From positions 1 to 64,000 of IMG/VR virus record IMGVR_UViG_3300040809_000188: 64,000 bases of DNA, one strand, 5' to 3'. Below are positions 24,755 to 33,824 of this stretch, in pieces (the first letter of the stretch is position 1; each line of letters begins with the position of its first letter). Origin of the DNA: a virus. The position numbers and the translations under genes were made by a program. The notes below the pieces were generated by a model that saw only the letters and a list, made by a program, of their open reading frames with translations, ran no database searches and had not been told where the DNA came from.

Positions 24755-25552
24755 ATGCTTACATTTACTGAGCATCAAAATCTACAAGAGACAATCGGGC
24801 AGGCTGGACTTGACTATGAAATAAAGGTTCACTCTGCTATGAAAGCGGCGAACATTGCAGGTCTAAATGCTGGTGACAAGCCAGGCGCTGGGTTTTCTAA
24901 TGTTGGTGCTGGAGATATTGAAGCATCCTATAATGGTAAACCTTTCAACATCGAAATCAAAGCAGGCGCCAAGGATCAAATGGGTGGTGGTTCTTTTCGT
25001 TATGACATGGCTACTGGAACATTTACACCAGCAAAAGAGATGGACCCAGAAGACTTGGACTTGTTGTTAGCGGCGGCTAAAGAAAAGACTGACGATATTA
25101 ACAACTACATCAAGGCCGCTAGAAAGATTGAACCAGTTCAGTTTCACAAAAACATTTCTGGTATCCCTCTAAAAATATCTGTTGATGGTCGTGCAGAACT
25201 AAAGAAAAGAGGACTGCTTGCCAAAATCAACAAGAACATCAAATCATCAACCGCATTTATCATTAAACACTACAACAAAAAGGGTGTGTATTACATCAAT
25301 GTGGGTGGTGCTGGACTGTTCTATATGGGTAAAAATCCATTGAAACTTGATGTGCCAGAACTAAAAGGTGAGATTCAGATTGAAATGAGACTTGGTTTTG
25401 GTGGTGGTAAACTATCATTCCCTACACAACCAGAGCCTACATCCGCTCGTTCTGCTGGACTAAGACTTCAAGGAAGACTCTTGACAAGAGGTAAATCTCC
25501 GTATAGTCTAGACAATGTAGAAGATATTAAGAAACTGTTTGGTGTGAAATGA
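24755..25552 (+). CDS. Putative PD-(D/E)XK-type nuclease
   Basis: In this 265-residue protein, NVGAGDIEASYNGKPFNIEIKAG near residue 50-75 has the D...(I)E-x-K spacing of the PD-(D/E)XK core. Middle and C-terminal parts are not recognised but include RSAGLRLQGRLL, a basic segment near the end. It is driven by a late promoter and overlaps the ligase-like gene by four bases. That suggests DNA end processing late in infection, though a structural role is possible. Confidence 0.55.
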   Translation: MLTFTEHQNLQETIGQAGLDYEIKVHSAMKAANIAGLNAGDKPGAGFSNVGAGDIEASYNGKPFNIEIKAGAKDQMGGGSFRYDMATGTFTPAKEMDPEDLDLLLAAAKEKTDDINNYIKAARKIEPVQFHKNISGIPLKISVDGRAELKKRGLLAKINKNIKSSTAFIIKHYNKKGVYYINVGGAGLFYMGKNPLKLDVPELKGEIQIEMRLGFGGGKLSFPTQPEPTSARSAGLRLQGRLLTRGKSPYSLDNVEDIKKLFGVK

Positions 25553-26778
25553 AAAAGTTTTCGTCCTATCTAATCGAAGAAAAAAACACACACATGGAGC
25601 ATATTGAAGACAATGTGCTAAATGGTGGTGTGCAAGGTGCTAGAGAAAGCATCAACTTTCTTAGAGGCATCAGAGATATGCTTGCTGGTAGTAGCGATGC
25701 ATCAGTCAGTGCTAGTGTCAAGTGGGATGGTGCGCCTGCAATCTTTGCTGGAACCGATCCTTCTGATGGACAGTTCTTTGTAGCAAAGAAGGGTGTATTC
25801 AATAAGAATCCTAAAGTCTACAAAACAGATGCAGACATTGATGCTGATACTTCTGGTGATTTGAACACCAAACTCAAACTTGCACTGAAGTATCTACCAG
25901 ACTTGAATATCAAAGGTGTGATTCAAGGTGACTTTTTGTTTGCTAAGAGAGACTTGAAGAAGCAGAAGGTTCAAGGCAAATCATACATCACGTTTCATCC
26001 TAACACCATTGTCTATGCAGTTCCTACTGATGTGCCACTTGCTAGAGAGATATCTAAAGCAAAGATAGGTATTGTCTGGCACACCAAATACACAGGCAAC
26101 TCTTTTGAGACAATGAAGTCATCATTTGGTGAAAACATTGCTAACAGTCTGACATCATCAAATGCAGTCTGGTCAGTTGATGCTGAATACAAAGATGTGT
26201 CTGGTAATGCTACACTTACAAAGAAACAGACAAAAGAGATTACAGATATTCTCTCAAATGCTGGTAAAGTATTCAATAAGATTGATGCGGCTGGTCTAAA
26301 TGGTATTTCAGATAACAGCGAACTACTAATGCGTATGAAGACTTTTCTGAATACTAAAGTAAGAAAACAAGAAAAGGTTACAAATGTGAAAAAAGCAGTC
26401 ACAGATATGATTGACTATTTTCACAACTACTATCAGATTGAAACAGAAAAGCGTAAATCTGAAAAAGGTAAAGCGGCTGTTGATGAAAGAAAAAGAGAAG
26501 TAATGAAATACTTTTCAGATACAAACAGAGCAAACCTAGAGAACATTCTCACTCTAATGAATCTTATGGTTGATGCAAAAGAAATACTTATCAAGCAGAT
26601 GAACAAAGTAAAATCTCTTGATACCTTCTTGCTTACAGATAAAGGTTTCAAAGCAACAGGACAAGAAGGTTTTGTTGCTATTGACAGAGTGGGTAAGAAT
26701 GCTGTAAAACTAGTTGATAGAATGAACTTCAGTTATGCTAACTTTAGTCCTAATGTCAAAAAGGGATGGCAAAGATAA
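25549..26778 (+). CDS. Ligase-like nucleotidyltransferase
   Basis: The protein (409 aa) shows nucleotidyltransferase-ligase signatures: KWDG (motif I, AMP-accepting Lys, near residue 61), FFVAKKGVF (motif III-like), VIQGDFLF, and at the C terminus GQEGFVAIDRVG followed by AVKLVDR (motifs IV and V-like). Covalent ligases use this order to join DNA or RNA ends. A long insertion of charged helices lies between the motifs. Proteins like it occur in marine T4-like phages without an assigned role. The preceding gene encodes a possible nuclease. Confidence 0.6.
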   Translation: MKKFSSYLIEEKNTHMEHIEDNVLNGGVQGARESINFLRGIRDMLAGSSDASVSASVKWDGAPAIFAGTDPSDGQFFVAKKGVFNKNPKVYKTDADIDADTSGDLNTKLKLALKYLPDLNIKGVIQGDFLFAKRDLKKQKVQGKSYITFHPNTIVYAVPTDVPLAREISKAKIGIVWHTKYTGNSFETMKSSFGENIANSLTSSNAVWSVDAEYKDVSGNATLTKKQTKEITDILSNAGKVFNKIDAAGLNGISDNSELLMRMKTFLNTKVRKQEKVTNVKKAVTDMIDYFHNYYQIETEKRKSEKGKAAVDERKREVMKYFSDTNRANLENILTLMNLMVDAKEILIKQMNKVKSLDTFLLTDKGFKATGQEGFVAIDRVGKNAVKLVDRMNFSYANFSPNVKKGWQR

Positions 26779-26784
26779 AGTTAT

Positions 26785-26792
26785 TATAAATA
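26785..26792 (+). promoter_or_regulatory. T4-like late promoter TATAAATA
   Basis: Canonical late -10 element 73 bases before the adenylyltransferase fusion gene. The leader box TGATTCGCAG (26821-26830) lies in its transcript. Confidence 0.75.
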
Positions 26793-26833
26793 CTGTAAAG
26801 ATAACAGAATCATTCTACACTGATTCGCAGTAT

Positions 26834-26869
26834 ATGTCAAGCGTTAAGTCTAAGGAAAACACGCAATGA
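26834..26869 (+). CDS. Possible 11-residue leader peptide
   Basis: An ATG four bases after the leader box opens a frame encoding MSSVKSKENTQ, whose stop overlaps the next start (ATGA). There is no Shine-Dalgarno site, so translation is uncertain. The arrangement would couple it to the large gene downstream. Confidence 0.3.
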   Translation: MSSVKSKENTQ

Positions 26870-29340
26870 AAAAACTAGTATTTACATTCGGGCGTATGAA
26901 CCCACCTACTATTGGTCATGAGAAACTGGCGAATAAGATTAAGTCAGTAGCGAAACAGGAGAAAGCCGATGCTCGTATCTATCTCTCCCATACACAGAAC
27001 CCAACTAAAGACCCGTTATCCTACAAGCAAAAACTTGCTTTTGCTAAAAAGGCATTTGGAATTGCACACCAATCAAACGCAAAGCAAATCTTCCAAATCC
27101 TCAAAGAAATCTACGCCGACAAATACACAGACATCGTTATGGTGGTCGGTTCTGATAGGGTAAAAGAGTTTAGCACACTTCTAAACAAATATAACGGCAA
27201 AGGTGACTATGAGTTCGATAGCATCAAAGTCATTTCTGCTGGTGAGCGTGATCCTGATGCACAGGGTGTCGAAGGTATGTCTGGCACCAAACTCAGAGCA
27301 ATCGCAAAGGCTGGTGACTTTGATACATTCAAACAAGCCGCCGCATCTAAACTGTCTGACAGAGACAAGAAGAAGATGATGGACATGGTGCAGAAAGCAC
27401 TATCAGAAGAAGTCCTAGAAGACTGGTCAGACGATGACACTGCTCTATATGAAGAACTAGAACTACTAGACATCAATGAAGCACCGTTGACACCACAGCA
27501 AAGACGCAAGAGAGCAATGATTATGAAGCGTCTTGCTCCTAAACTTGCTAGACAGCGTAAGATTAAAGCAAAGCAAAAGGCTGGCGGTGAGAAACTTCAG
27601 CAAAGAGCAAAGAAGCAGGCTATTCAGATAGCGAGAGAAAGAATCGCTGGTGAAAAGGGTGCAAAGTACAAAGACTTGTCACCATCTGCTAAACAGGCTA
27701 TCGACAAGAGAGTTCAGAAGCAGTCTGGTATTGTCAACAAACTTGCAAAGAAACTATTACCGTCAGTAAAGAAGAAAGAGATGGAAAGAGTAAAGCAAGC
27801 AAGAACACAGTCAGAAGATTTTGATGCACTAGTAGAATCAGCACTAAAAACTATCAAGGTTGGTGAAGATGCGATTGGTGCAAAAGACACACAATATGCT
27901 CTAGTCAAAGAACGCAAGGTTATTGCTATTGGTTTGAAAAGCGAAATGCAGAGACTTTCTATGAAAGAAGGCGGCAGAGTTTGGAAAGTCAGTGCTGAAA
28001 ATAAAGTTGGTGATTTGGTAGAAGCAAAGACTAGACAAGACCCTGAGATTAAAGATATTGAAGGCACACAGCCAGCAAAGTATTATACTGGTGATATGTC
28101 TAAGTCTACTAAAGAAAAGAGAGCGGCTTACTTTAAGAAGCAAGCAAAGAAAGACGATGATAGCAAAGCGGCATATAAACCAGCGCCCGGCGATGCTGAT
28201 GCAAAGACTAAGCCATCTAAACACACTCTAAAATATAAGAAGATGTTTGGTGAAGAGATTGAAGGTCTAAAGAAGAAAGCAGAGAAGTCTGGCATCTCTT
28301 ACGGCATTCTAAAGAAAGTCTACGACAGAGGCATGGCGGCATGGAAGTCTGGTCATCGCCCAGGCACAACACCACAACAGTGGGCGTTTGCAAGAGTAAA
28401 CTCATTTATCACTGGTGGTAAAACTCGCACAACTGCTGATGCAGACTTATGGGCGAAGCATAGCGGCAAGTCTGAAGCAGTGTCTCCAGCACAGCAAGCG
28501 GCTATTGCTATCGCTAAGAAGAAGTCTGGCAAGTATGATAAAGACGGCAAACGTATTGATGAAGCATATGAGTTCGGAACAGATGAATATGCAAATCATA
28601 CAAAAGATATGACGCCCGGTCAGACAGATGAGATGACTGTCAAAGACAAGAAGTTGCCTAATCTAAAGATTGCGACAGGTAAGTCTGCAAGACAAGCAAA
28701 GCAAACTCTTGCAAGAAACAAAGCAAGAGCAGAGCGCAAGAAGGGAACTGGACTAGCGGCGGCATACAATCCTGATGATGATTTTAGTGGTAAGCCAGTG
28801 AAGAAGTTTAAAGACTTTAAAAAAAAGAATCAAATAAGTGAGGGTATACAGTATCATTTAGACACAGGTGTGCCGTTTGCTGATAATATTTTTCGTCATG
28901 ACTCACCATCGTTCTATATGTTCTTTCAAGAAGCAAGAGTAAGATGGAGAAATGGTGAACTAGAACCAGATGCTACAGACAAGCAAATACTGATGACTGA
29001 CATTGGTTTGTTTGGTATCTATGAGGGCAAAGAAGTTCCACTTGATTGTCCTCTAATGGAAGCAGATAAAGATGTAGAACTCAACTCACCAAAACGAGGT
29101 GGTTCTAAGAAGTTCTATGTGTATGTGAAGAACGATAAGGGTAATGTGGTAAAAGTGGAGTTTGGTGATACTTCTGGATTGAAAGCAAAAATCAATGACA
29201 GAGAAGCGGCACGAAACTTTGCAAGTCGTCATCAGTGTGATACAAAGAATGATAAGACAAAGCCTGGATACTGGGCGTGTAGATTGCCTTGGTATGCAAA
29301 GTCACTAGGACTAGAAGGCGGAGGTAAATACTTTTGGTAA
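26866..29340 (+). CDS. Adenylyl/cytidylyltransferase fused to phage-specific domains
   Basis: Residues 1-185 form a nucleotidyltransferase domain with FGRMNPPTIGH (HxGH-type TIGH) and the later MSGTKLR motif. Enzymes of this type include NMN adenylyltransferase and cholinephosphate cytidylyltransferase. A long Lys/Ala-rich middle follows, then AAWKSGHRPGTTPQQWAFAR, a domain seen in phage proteins, and an end with TKPGYWACRLP and GGGKYFW conserved in marine T4-like phages. At 824 residues it is far longer than any single transferase. NAD synthesis or protein adenylylation are options; none can be decided. Confidence 0.7.
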   Translation: MKKLVFTFGRMNPPTIGHEKLANKIKSVAKQEKADARIYLSHTQNPTKDPLSYKQKLAFAKKAFGIAHQSNAKQIFQILKEIYADKYTDIVMVVGSDRVKEFSTLLNKYNGKGDYEFDSIKVISAGERDPDAQGVEGMSGTKLRAIAKAGDFDTFKQAAASKLSDRDKKKMMDMVQKALSEEVLEDWSDDDTALYEELELLDINEAPLTPQQRRKRAMIMKRLAPKLARQRKIKAKQKAGGEKLQQRAKKQAIQIARERIAGEKGAKYKDLSPSAKQAIDKRVQKQSGIVNKLAKKLLPSVKKKEMERVKQARTQSEDFDALVESALKTIKVGEDAIGAKDTQYALVKERKVIAIGLKSEMQRLSMKEGGRVWKVSAENKVGDLVEAKTRQDPEIKDIEGTQPAKYYTGDMSKSTKEKRAAYFKKQAKKDDDSKAAYKPAPGDADAKTKPSKHTLKYKKMFGEEIEGLKKKAEKSGISYGILKKVYDRGMAAWKSGHRPGTTPQQWAFARVNSFITGGKTRTTADADLWAKHSGKSEAVSPAQQAAIAIAKKKSGKYDKDGKRIDEAYEFGTDEYANHTKDMTPGQTDEMTVKDKKLPNLKIATGKSARQAKQTLARNKARAERKKGTGLAAAYNPDDDFSGKPVKKFKDFKKKNQISEGIQYHLDTGVPFADNIFRHDSPSFYMFFQEARVRWRNGELEPDATDKQILMTDIGLFGIYEGKEVPLDCPLMEADKDVELNSPKRGGSKKFYVYVKNDKGNVVKVEFGDTSGLKAKINDREAARNFASRHQCDTKNDKTKPGYWACRLPWYAKSLGLEGGGKYFW

Positions 29341-29612
29341 AACCATATAAAGACATACATTTAGCACCAAATGTCTTTGTTCGTGAGTTTGATCCAGAAA
29401 TAGATAGTGATGAACTAGTATGGCACAGAGACAAAAAGAATAGACACTTTGCAGTGTTAGAAGGTAAAGACTGGTGGTTTCAAGAAGACGATAAGATGCC
29501 AGTCGAACTAGAAAAAGGTAAGATTTACGAAATAGAGAAGGGTGAATATCACAGACTTCTCAAAGGAACAAAAGCAACTCAACTTAGAATAAAGATATGG
29601 GAAGAAGAGTAA
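29334..29612 (+). CDS. Small cupin-like protein
   Basis: The 92-residue, beta-rich protein has the pattern GKDWWFQEDDKMPVELEKGK then EKGEYHRLLKG, resembling one cupin-like barrel with a single His. Similar short proteins occur in marine phages. The start is a TTG after GGAGGT, overlapping the preceding gene. Function unknown. Confidence 0.55.
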   Translation: MVKPYKDIHLAPNVFVREFDPEIDSDELVWHRDKKNRHFAVLEGKDWWFQEDDKMPVELEKGKIYEIEKGEYHRLLKGTKATQLRIKIWEEE

Positions 29613-29613
29613 A

Positions 29614-30819
29614 ATGTCACTAGAAAGCACAATAAGAATGATGACTGAAAGTAAAGTCGTCAAAGAAGATGGACACACAGATGTCGCTTCTGCTAAGAGA
29701 CAGTGCAAAACCGCTATGGAAGATGCTCAAGCCATCATAGGTGTTCTAGATGGCATGAACGATGAAGATGCGCTACCTACTTGGTGGACAAACAAACTTG
29801 CGATTGCGGCCAATAGCATGAACAAGTTGAACGACTATCTGTCAAATCCAACAGAGCAAAAAGAAGAAGTTACAGAGGAAGTAGAAATGACTGACATAAA
29901 TGAAGGACGCATGAAAGAACTTCATGGATACATGGAAAAAGGTATGTCTGCAAAAGAGATTGCCAAGAAAATGAAACTCGATGTTAAGACTATCAAAGCA
30001 CTTATCGGTGAAGAAGTCGAAATCGAAGAAGAGTTTATTGACGACCTAATCGAAGCAGTTGAACTTGATGAAGCGCCAAAGATGAAGTATGCTCTTGTCG
30101 GCAAAGATATGAAAATCTATTCAATGGGTAGTGATGAGCGAGACTTGAGATTGGACAGGCGTTCTCTTGAAAAAAGATTCAAAGATGTTGCACCACTAAA
30201 AATGGCAAGACTTAAAACTGCACAAACTATTGGTGACAAAGTAGATAAATCCCAACTAAAGGAGGAGACAGTGAACGAACATACACACTATAAGATGGAG
30301 CCGTTTGGTGTTTCCAGAAGTCTAGTTGACTCTGTAAAAGCAGTTCTTGCCGGTAAACCAAGCAGAGAAAACATCCCAGAAGAGATTCTAGACGATGATG
30401 TTGCTGACTTTATCGGAGCGGCTTCTAAAGCGGCTGCCGCTGGTAAGAAGAAGTTCAAGTTTGGTGACAAAGAATATCCAGTAACAATCAAAAAGTCTAC
30501 TGCTGATAAAGTTTCTAAGAAGATGGAAGAATCAGTAAAGAAAGAAGAAGAAGGCGAAGAAGATGCACCTTCTGACGACAAGAAAGCAAAGGAGAAGAAG
30601 GACGAGAAGAACGGCAAGAAAGAGCCTATTGAAATCGATCCTGAAATCAAAGAAGAAGCAGAAGGCGAAATGACTGATGCTCAAATGAAGAAGCGTGAAG
30701 AGATTGTCAAGTCAATGAAAAAGCGTGAGCAAGAGTTCAAAGACAAATATGGCGACAGATGGAAAGAAGTCATGTATGCTACTGCTACTAAGATGGCAAT
30801 GAAAGAAGCAAAGAAGTAA
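29614..30819 (+). CDS. Charged late protein, possibly scaffold- or virion-related
   Basis: The 401-residue protein is very rich in Lys and Glu, with coiled-coil-prone and low-complexity stretches, and ends KYGDRWKEVMYATATKMAM. That ending is conserved in several marine T4-like phage proteins. A short helix-turn-helix-like segment (MSAKEIAKKMKLDVKTIKAL) lies near residue 110. A structural or prohead-core role is inferred from composition and late context. It overlaps the phosphatase gene by one base. Confidence 0.6.
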   Translation: MSLESTIRMMTESKVVKEDGHTDVASAKRQCKTAMEDAQAIIGVLDGMNDEDALPTWWTNKLAIAANSMNKLNDYLSNPTEQKEEVTEEVEMTDINEGRMKELHGYMEKGMSAKEIAKKMKLDVKTIKALIGEEVEIEEEFIDDLIEAVELDEAPKMKYALVGKDMKIYSMGSDERDLRLDRRSLEKRFKDVAPLKMARLKTAQTIGDKVDKSQLKEETVNEHTHYKMEPFGVSRSLVDSVKAVLAGKPSRENIPEEILDDDVADFIGAASKAAAAGKKKFKFGDKEYPVTIKKSTADKVSKKMEESVKKEEEGEEDAPSDDKKAKEKKDEKNGKKEPIEIDPEIKEEAEGEMTDAQMKKREEIVKSMKKREQEFKDKYGDRWKEVMYATATKMAMKEAKK

Positions 30820-31298
30820 TGAAAATATACTGCGACATGGATATGGTTCTATGTAACTTTCTCAAAGGAGCAGAGAAGGTTGCTGGTGAACCATTTCCAG
30901 AGAAAAATGGAAAATATTCTAAAGACGAAAAGAAAGCCATGATTGCGGCTACGAAAGGTTTTTGGGATAATCTTGAGTGGATGCCTGGGGGTAAAGACTT
31001 GTGGAACTATCTAAACAGCATCGAAGGTGCTGAAGTCAATATTCTATCAGCATACGCATCGTGGGACCCAAGTTGTAAGAGGGGTAAAAGAGTTTGGATT
31101 GCAAAGAATCTAAAACCAAAGCCCAATAAAATCCATTTGGTTCGCAGAGAAGACAAACAGAATTACGCTGATGCAGATAGCATCCTCGTAGATGACCATG
31201 GGAAGAATACAAGTGAGTTCAAAAGAGCAGGCGGACAGGCTGTCACGCATATAAATACTAGTAAAACAATATCCGAATTAAAGCGGATACTCAAATAA
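30819..31298 (+). CDS. HAD-family 5'-nucleotidase-like phosphatase
   Basis: The protein (159 aa) has the HAD motif I CDMDMVLCNF near the N terminus, a motif II-like NILSAYA, and ILVDDHGKNTSEF as motif IV. Phage relatives include 5'(3')-deoxyribonucleotidases and the phosphatase half of polynucleotide kinase. Its neighbours include ligase- and nuclease-like genes, so an end-healing role is possible, but nucleotide salvage is equally likely. Confidence 0.7.
   Translation: MKIYCDMDMVLCNFLKGAEKVAGEPFPEKNGKYSKDEKKAMIAATKGFWDNLEWMPGGKDLWNYLNSIEGAEVNILSAYASWDPSCKRGKRVWIAKNLKPKPNKIHLVRREDKQNYADADSILVDDHGKNTSEFKRAGGQAVTHINTSKTISELKRILK
31250..31257 (+). promoter_or_regulatory. T4-like late promoter TATAAATA
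   Basis: Canonical late element in the end of the phosphatase gene, 57 bases before a virion protein gene. Confidence 0.7.
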
Positions 31299-31314
31299 GA
31301 CAAGGAGAATAGAA

Positions 31315-31806
31315 ATGTCACTTTGGGGAATGAATGACGGAAAGGCCACCGCTGGCAGTATTGTTGTAACAGCGGCGAACAGCACAGTGGTTGGTACTTC
31401 CACAACTTTCACTAACTTTGCGGTTGGTGATTTTCTAAACGTAGGTAAGAACGACTATGTGATTACTGCTATTGCGAATGCAACAGTAATGACAGTTCGT
31501 GCTGGCGAAACTGGTGGAACTCTTGTAGGCGCACAATCAAACAGCACCTACTATGTTCAAGAGAAGCCTCTTTATGTTGCTTACTCTTCAGTTGGACTAG
31601 ATGCTAACAACGTCTACGGTGTATCAACATCTGAAATGAACTTTGCAAACACCGCTGGTACAGAGTCAGACAATGTACCTCACGCTGGTTGGAATCTAAG
31701 AACTGAAGGTTCTGGTGGTCGTGCTGGTCGTGTGTTCTATGAGACACTCGTAGCCGCATCATCTATCACTGGTGACGCTGGTGACGATAGCAAACTTCCA
31801 GAATAA
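31315..31806 (+). CDS. Putative virion structural protein
   Basis: The 163-residue protein, Thr/Asn/Gly-rich, begins MSLWGMNDG and has beta-rich repeats such as VVTAANSTVVGTSTTFTNF. Proteins with this start are virion components in marine T4-like phages. A late promoter lies upstream. Possible head decoration or tail-fibre attachment; not resolved. Confidence 0.6.
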   Translation: MSLWGMNDGKATAGSIVVTAANSTVVGTSTTFTNFAVGDFLNVGKNDYVITAIANATVMTVRAGETGGTLVGAQSNSTYYVQEKPLYVAYSSVGLDANNVYGVSTSEMNFANTAGTESDNVPHAGWNLRTEGSGGRAGRVFYETLVAASSITGDAGDDSKLPE

Positions 31807-31830
31807 GTTCTGATTGATTAGGAGTAGAAA

Positions 31831-32862
31831 ATGGCAGACAAGAAGGTCAGCGCATTAACAGCCATTACAAATATGTCTAGTGACGATTTGCTAATGGTTG
31901 TAAATGATCCTTCTGGCACACCAGCCAGTAGGAAAATAACACATGCAAACTTCTTTGCAAATGTGCATACGGTTTCTGATTTCACATCGAATGTTACTAT
32001 TAGTAGCACGACAGCAACCGTGTCTGCCAATACTACTTTTAACGGTAGTGTAACTTATAACGGTGGTATTACCTTTAGCAGTGGTGTGACGTTTGCAAAT
32101 AGTACAATCAACGTACTTGGAGCGAATACCATTGTCAATGGTAACTTGACTGCAAATGGCGCATTGGTTCTAAGAAGTTCAGTATCATCTAGTGGTTTAA
32201 ATATCATTGGAAGCAACGGTAAAATCAATGCTAACAATGCTATCACCGCTGGAACTATTACTGAAGCAATGATGCAGACAAAGCCTATTGCTAATACAAC
32301 AGCAAGAACTTTGATTTCAGATCGTATGCAAGTTGCTAATACAACAGCACTTGTCAATGATCGTATGCAAGTTGCTAATACGACAACTAACTTTTTAAGC
32401 AAGACATCGCTAGATACACAGATTACGTCTGCAAATGTTGTCATCGATGCTGGTCCAACAGTATCAAATACTGGTGTTCATATCTCAAATGGTGCTATTA
32501 ATATCTTCAGTGATAGCGGCCGATCTTCATTGGTTGATTTTTACTGTGAAGTTGCAAATCAGCACAAGGTAAGACTACAAGGACCAGCACACGCTAACTT
32601 CAGCGGTGATGTTGTGGTTACTCTGCCAGTTAAGTCTGGTAATGTTGCTACAACAAACAGTGAAGTGTTCACTGGAACCACATCAGCAGAAAATCTGACA
32701 GTCAATAGTCTTTTCAGACTTACAAATAAAGTTTCAGACTTTGCTACATCTAATGCTGTGACTGAATCTGTCACCGCAGGCTCTGTATATTACAGTAATA
32801 CATATTTGTATGTCGTTACTGACAGCAACACAATAAAAAGGGTTCTATTGAGTACTTGGTAA
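31831..32862 (+). CDS. Tail-fibre-like virion protein with repeats
   Basis: The protein (343 aa) begins MADKKVSALTAI and DDLLMVVNDPSGTPASRKIT, an N-terminal attachment pattern of many phage fibre proteins. The body is Asn/Thr/Ser-rich beta repeat, with two copies of DRMQVANTT near residues 170-185. The C-terminal part is beta-rich. It probably forms a trimeric fibre or collar protein. It lies among late structural genes. Confidence 0.65.
   Translation: MADKKVSALTAITNMSSDDLLMVVNDPSGTPASRKITHANFFANVHTVSDFTSNVTISSTTATVSANTTFNGSVTYNGGITFSSGVTFANSTINVLGANTIVNGNLTANGALVLRSSVSSSGLNIIGSNGKINANNAITAGTITEAMMQTKPIANTTARTLISDRMQVANTTALVNDRMQVANTTTNFLSKTSLDTQITSANVVIDAGPTVSNTGVHISNGAINIFSDSGRSSLVDFYCEVANQHKVRLQGPAHANFSGDVVVTLPVKSGNVATTNSEVFTGTTSAENLTVNSLFRLTNKVSDFATSNAVTESVTAGSVYYSNTYLYVVTDSNTIKRVLLSTW
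32320..32381 (+). repeat. Direct repeat inside fibre-like gene
   Basis: GATCGTATGCAAGTTGCTAA occurs twice, 39 bases apart, keeping the frame and giving two DRMQVANTT units. Such repeats can change copy number by recombination. Confidence 0.7.
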
Positions 32863-33258
32863 ATGTTTGAAAACTTGAATGATGATAACTATATGTTATT
32901 TGCCGCAAAATATTATGAAAATGCACACTGCACAGATTTATTAGAGTTTCATGATGATTTGAAAAGAATAAGATATATTAAGAGACTATTTAAAAAGTAT
33001 GAACAAACTGGTGAGTTGAAAGATAGGTTGATATTCAATCATCTAATCGTTTTGTATAATGTATTTGAACACAGAGCAATGACACGAATGCTTTGTTATA
33101 AGTTATATGATCAGTTACAATACTTGAAACCATTTCTGATATTCCTGAACTATTGGAGAACAGATGTTGGTTTACTTGATGGAAAAAGAATAAGAGATAG
33201 TGATATTCCCATTGATATGGGTATTGTCAAGAGATTAAGAGAGTTAAATGGCCAGTAA
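32863..33258 (+). CDS. Conserved phage protein
   Basis: The 131-residue helical protein is rich in Leu, Tyr and Arg (LIFNHLIVLYNVFEHRAM). It has a conserved place between fibre-like and other virion genes in marine T4-like phages, but no assigned function. It overlaps the next gene. Confidence 0.6.
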   Translation: MFENLNDDNYMLFAAKYYENAHCTDLLEFHDDLKRIRYIKRLFKKYEQTGELKDRLIFNHLIVLYNVFEHRAMTRMLCYKLYDQLQYLKPFLIFLNYWRTDVGLLDGKRIRDSDIPIDMGIVKRLRELNGQ

Positions 33259-33823
33259 GTTTGGAGACCTATTATTAGCGTATAACTTTATCAAGAGGTT
33301 AGTCACACCTTTTGATGAAACTGATGCGTTCAAACTAGGTATCATCGATGAGCGTGGTAAGAAGATTAAGGACCCGAAGACTTCTGAAGAAGAACTTTCG
33401 TTCTCGACTTTCAATCGTCTTGTCTTCAATATCAAAAAAATCATCGAAAGACTTCCAGGCGGTAAATCAAAACTTGCATCATATGGTGCCGCTTTGTTTT
33501 TGATTAAAGAAAGCGCAAATCCAAAAGAACATTACACAGACGAAGAAATCATGCAAGCGTTGGAGGAGAACATGGACTACCTTGCAAAGCACGATAAAAT
33601 GACATACAAGAAACTTTTCGAGGATGCTCCAGCAACTTCAACTGCTGGTGTAGCAGGCACAGGCGATGATGCTGATACTGTTCCAGTAAAGAAGAAAAAG
33701 CAAATCGAAAAAGATGGTCGTAAGAAAGAAATGAAAGCATATCTCAAAGCATATCTTGAGCGTAGAGCAAAGCGTGAAGAACTTGCTAAGAAAGAAGAAA
33801 TGAGAAAGCGTTTAGGATTGTAA
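33248..33823 (+). CDS. Putative virion-associated protein
   Basis: The protein (191 aa) begins MASKFGDLLLAYNFIKRLVTPFDETDAFKLGIID, a start kept in marine T4-like phages. A charged C-terminal coiled coil (KKQIEKDGRKKEMKAYLKAY) follows. It may be a head or neck assembly protein. No catalytic motif. Confidence 0.6.
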   Translation: MASKFGDLLLAYNFIKRLVTPFDETDAFKLGIIDERGKKIKDPKTSEEELSFSTFNRLVFNIKKIIERLPGGKSKLASYGAALFLIKESANPKEHYTDEEIMQALEENMDYLAKHDKMTYKKLFEDAPATSTAGVAGTGDDADTVPVKKKKQIEKDGRKKEMKAYLKAYLERRAKREELAKKEEMRKRLGL

Positions 33824-33824
33824 A

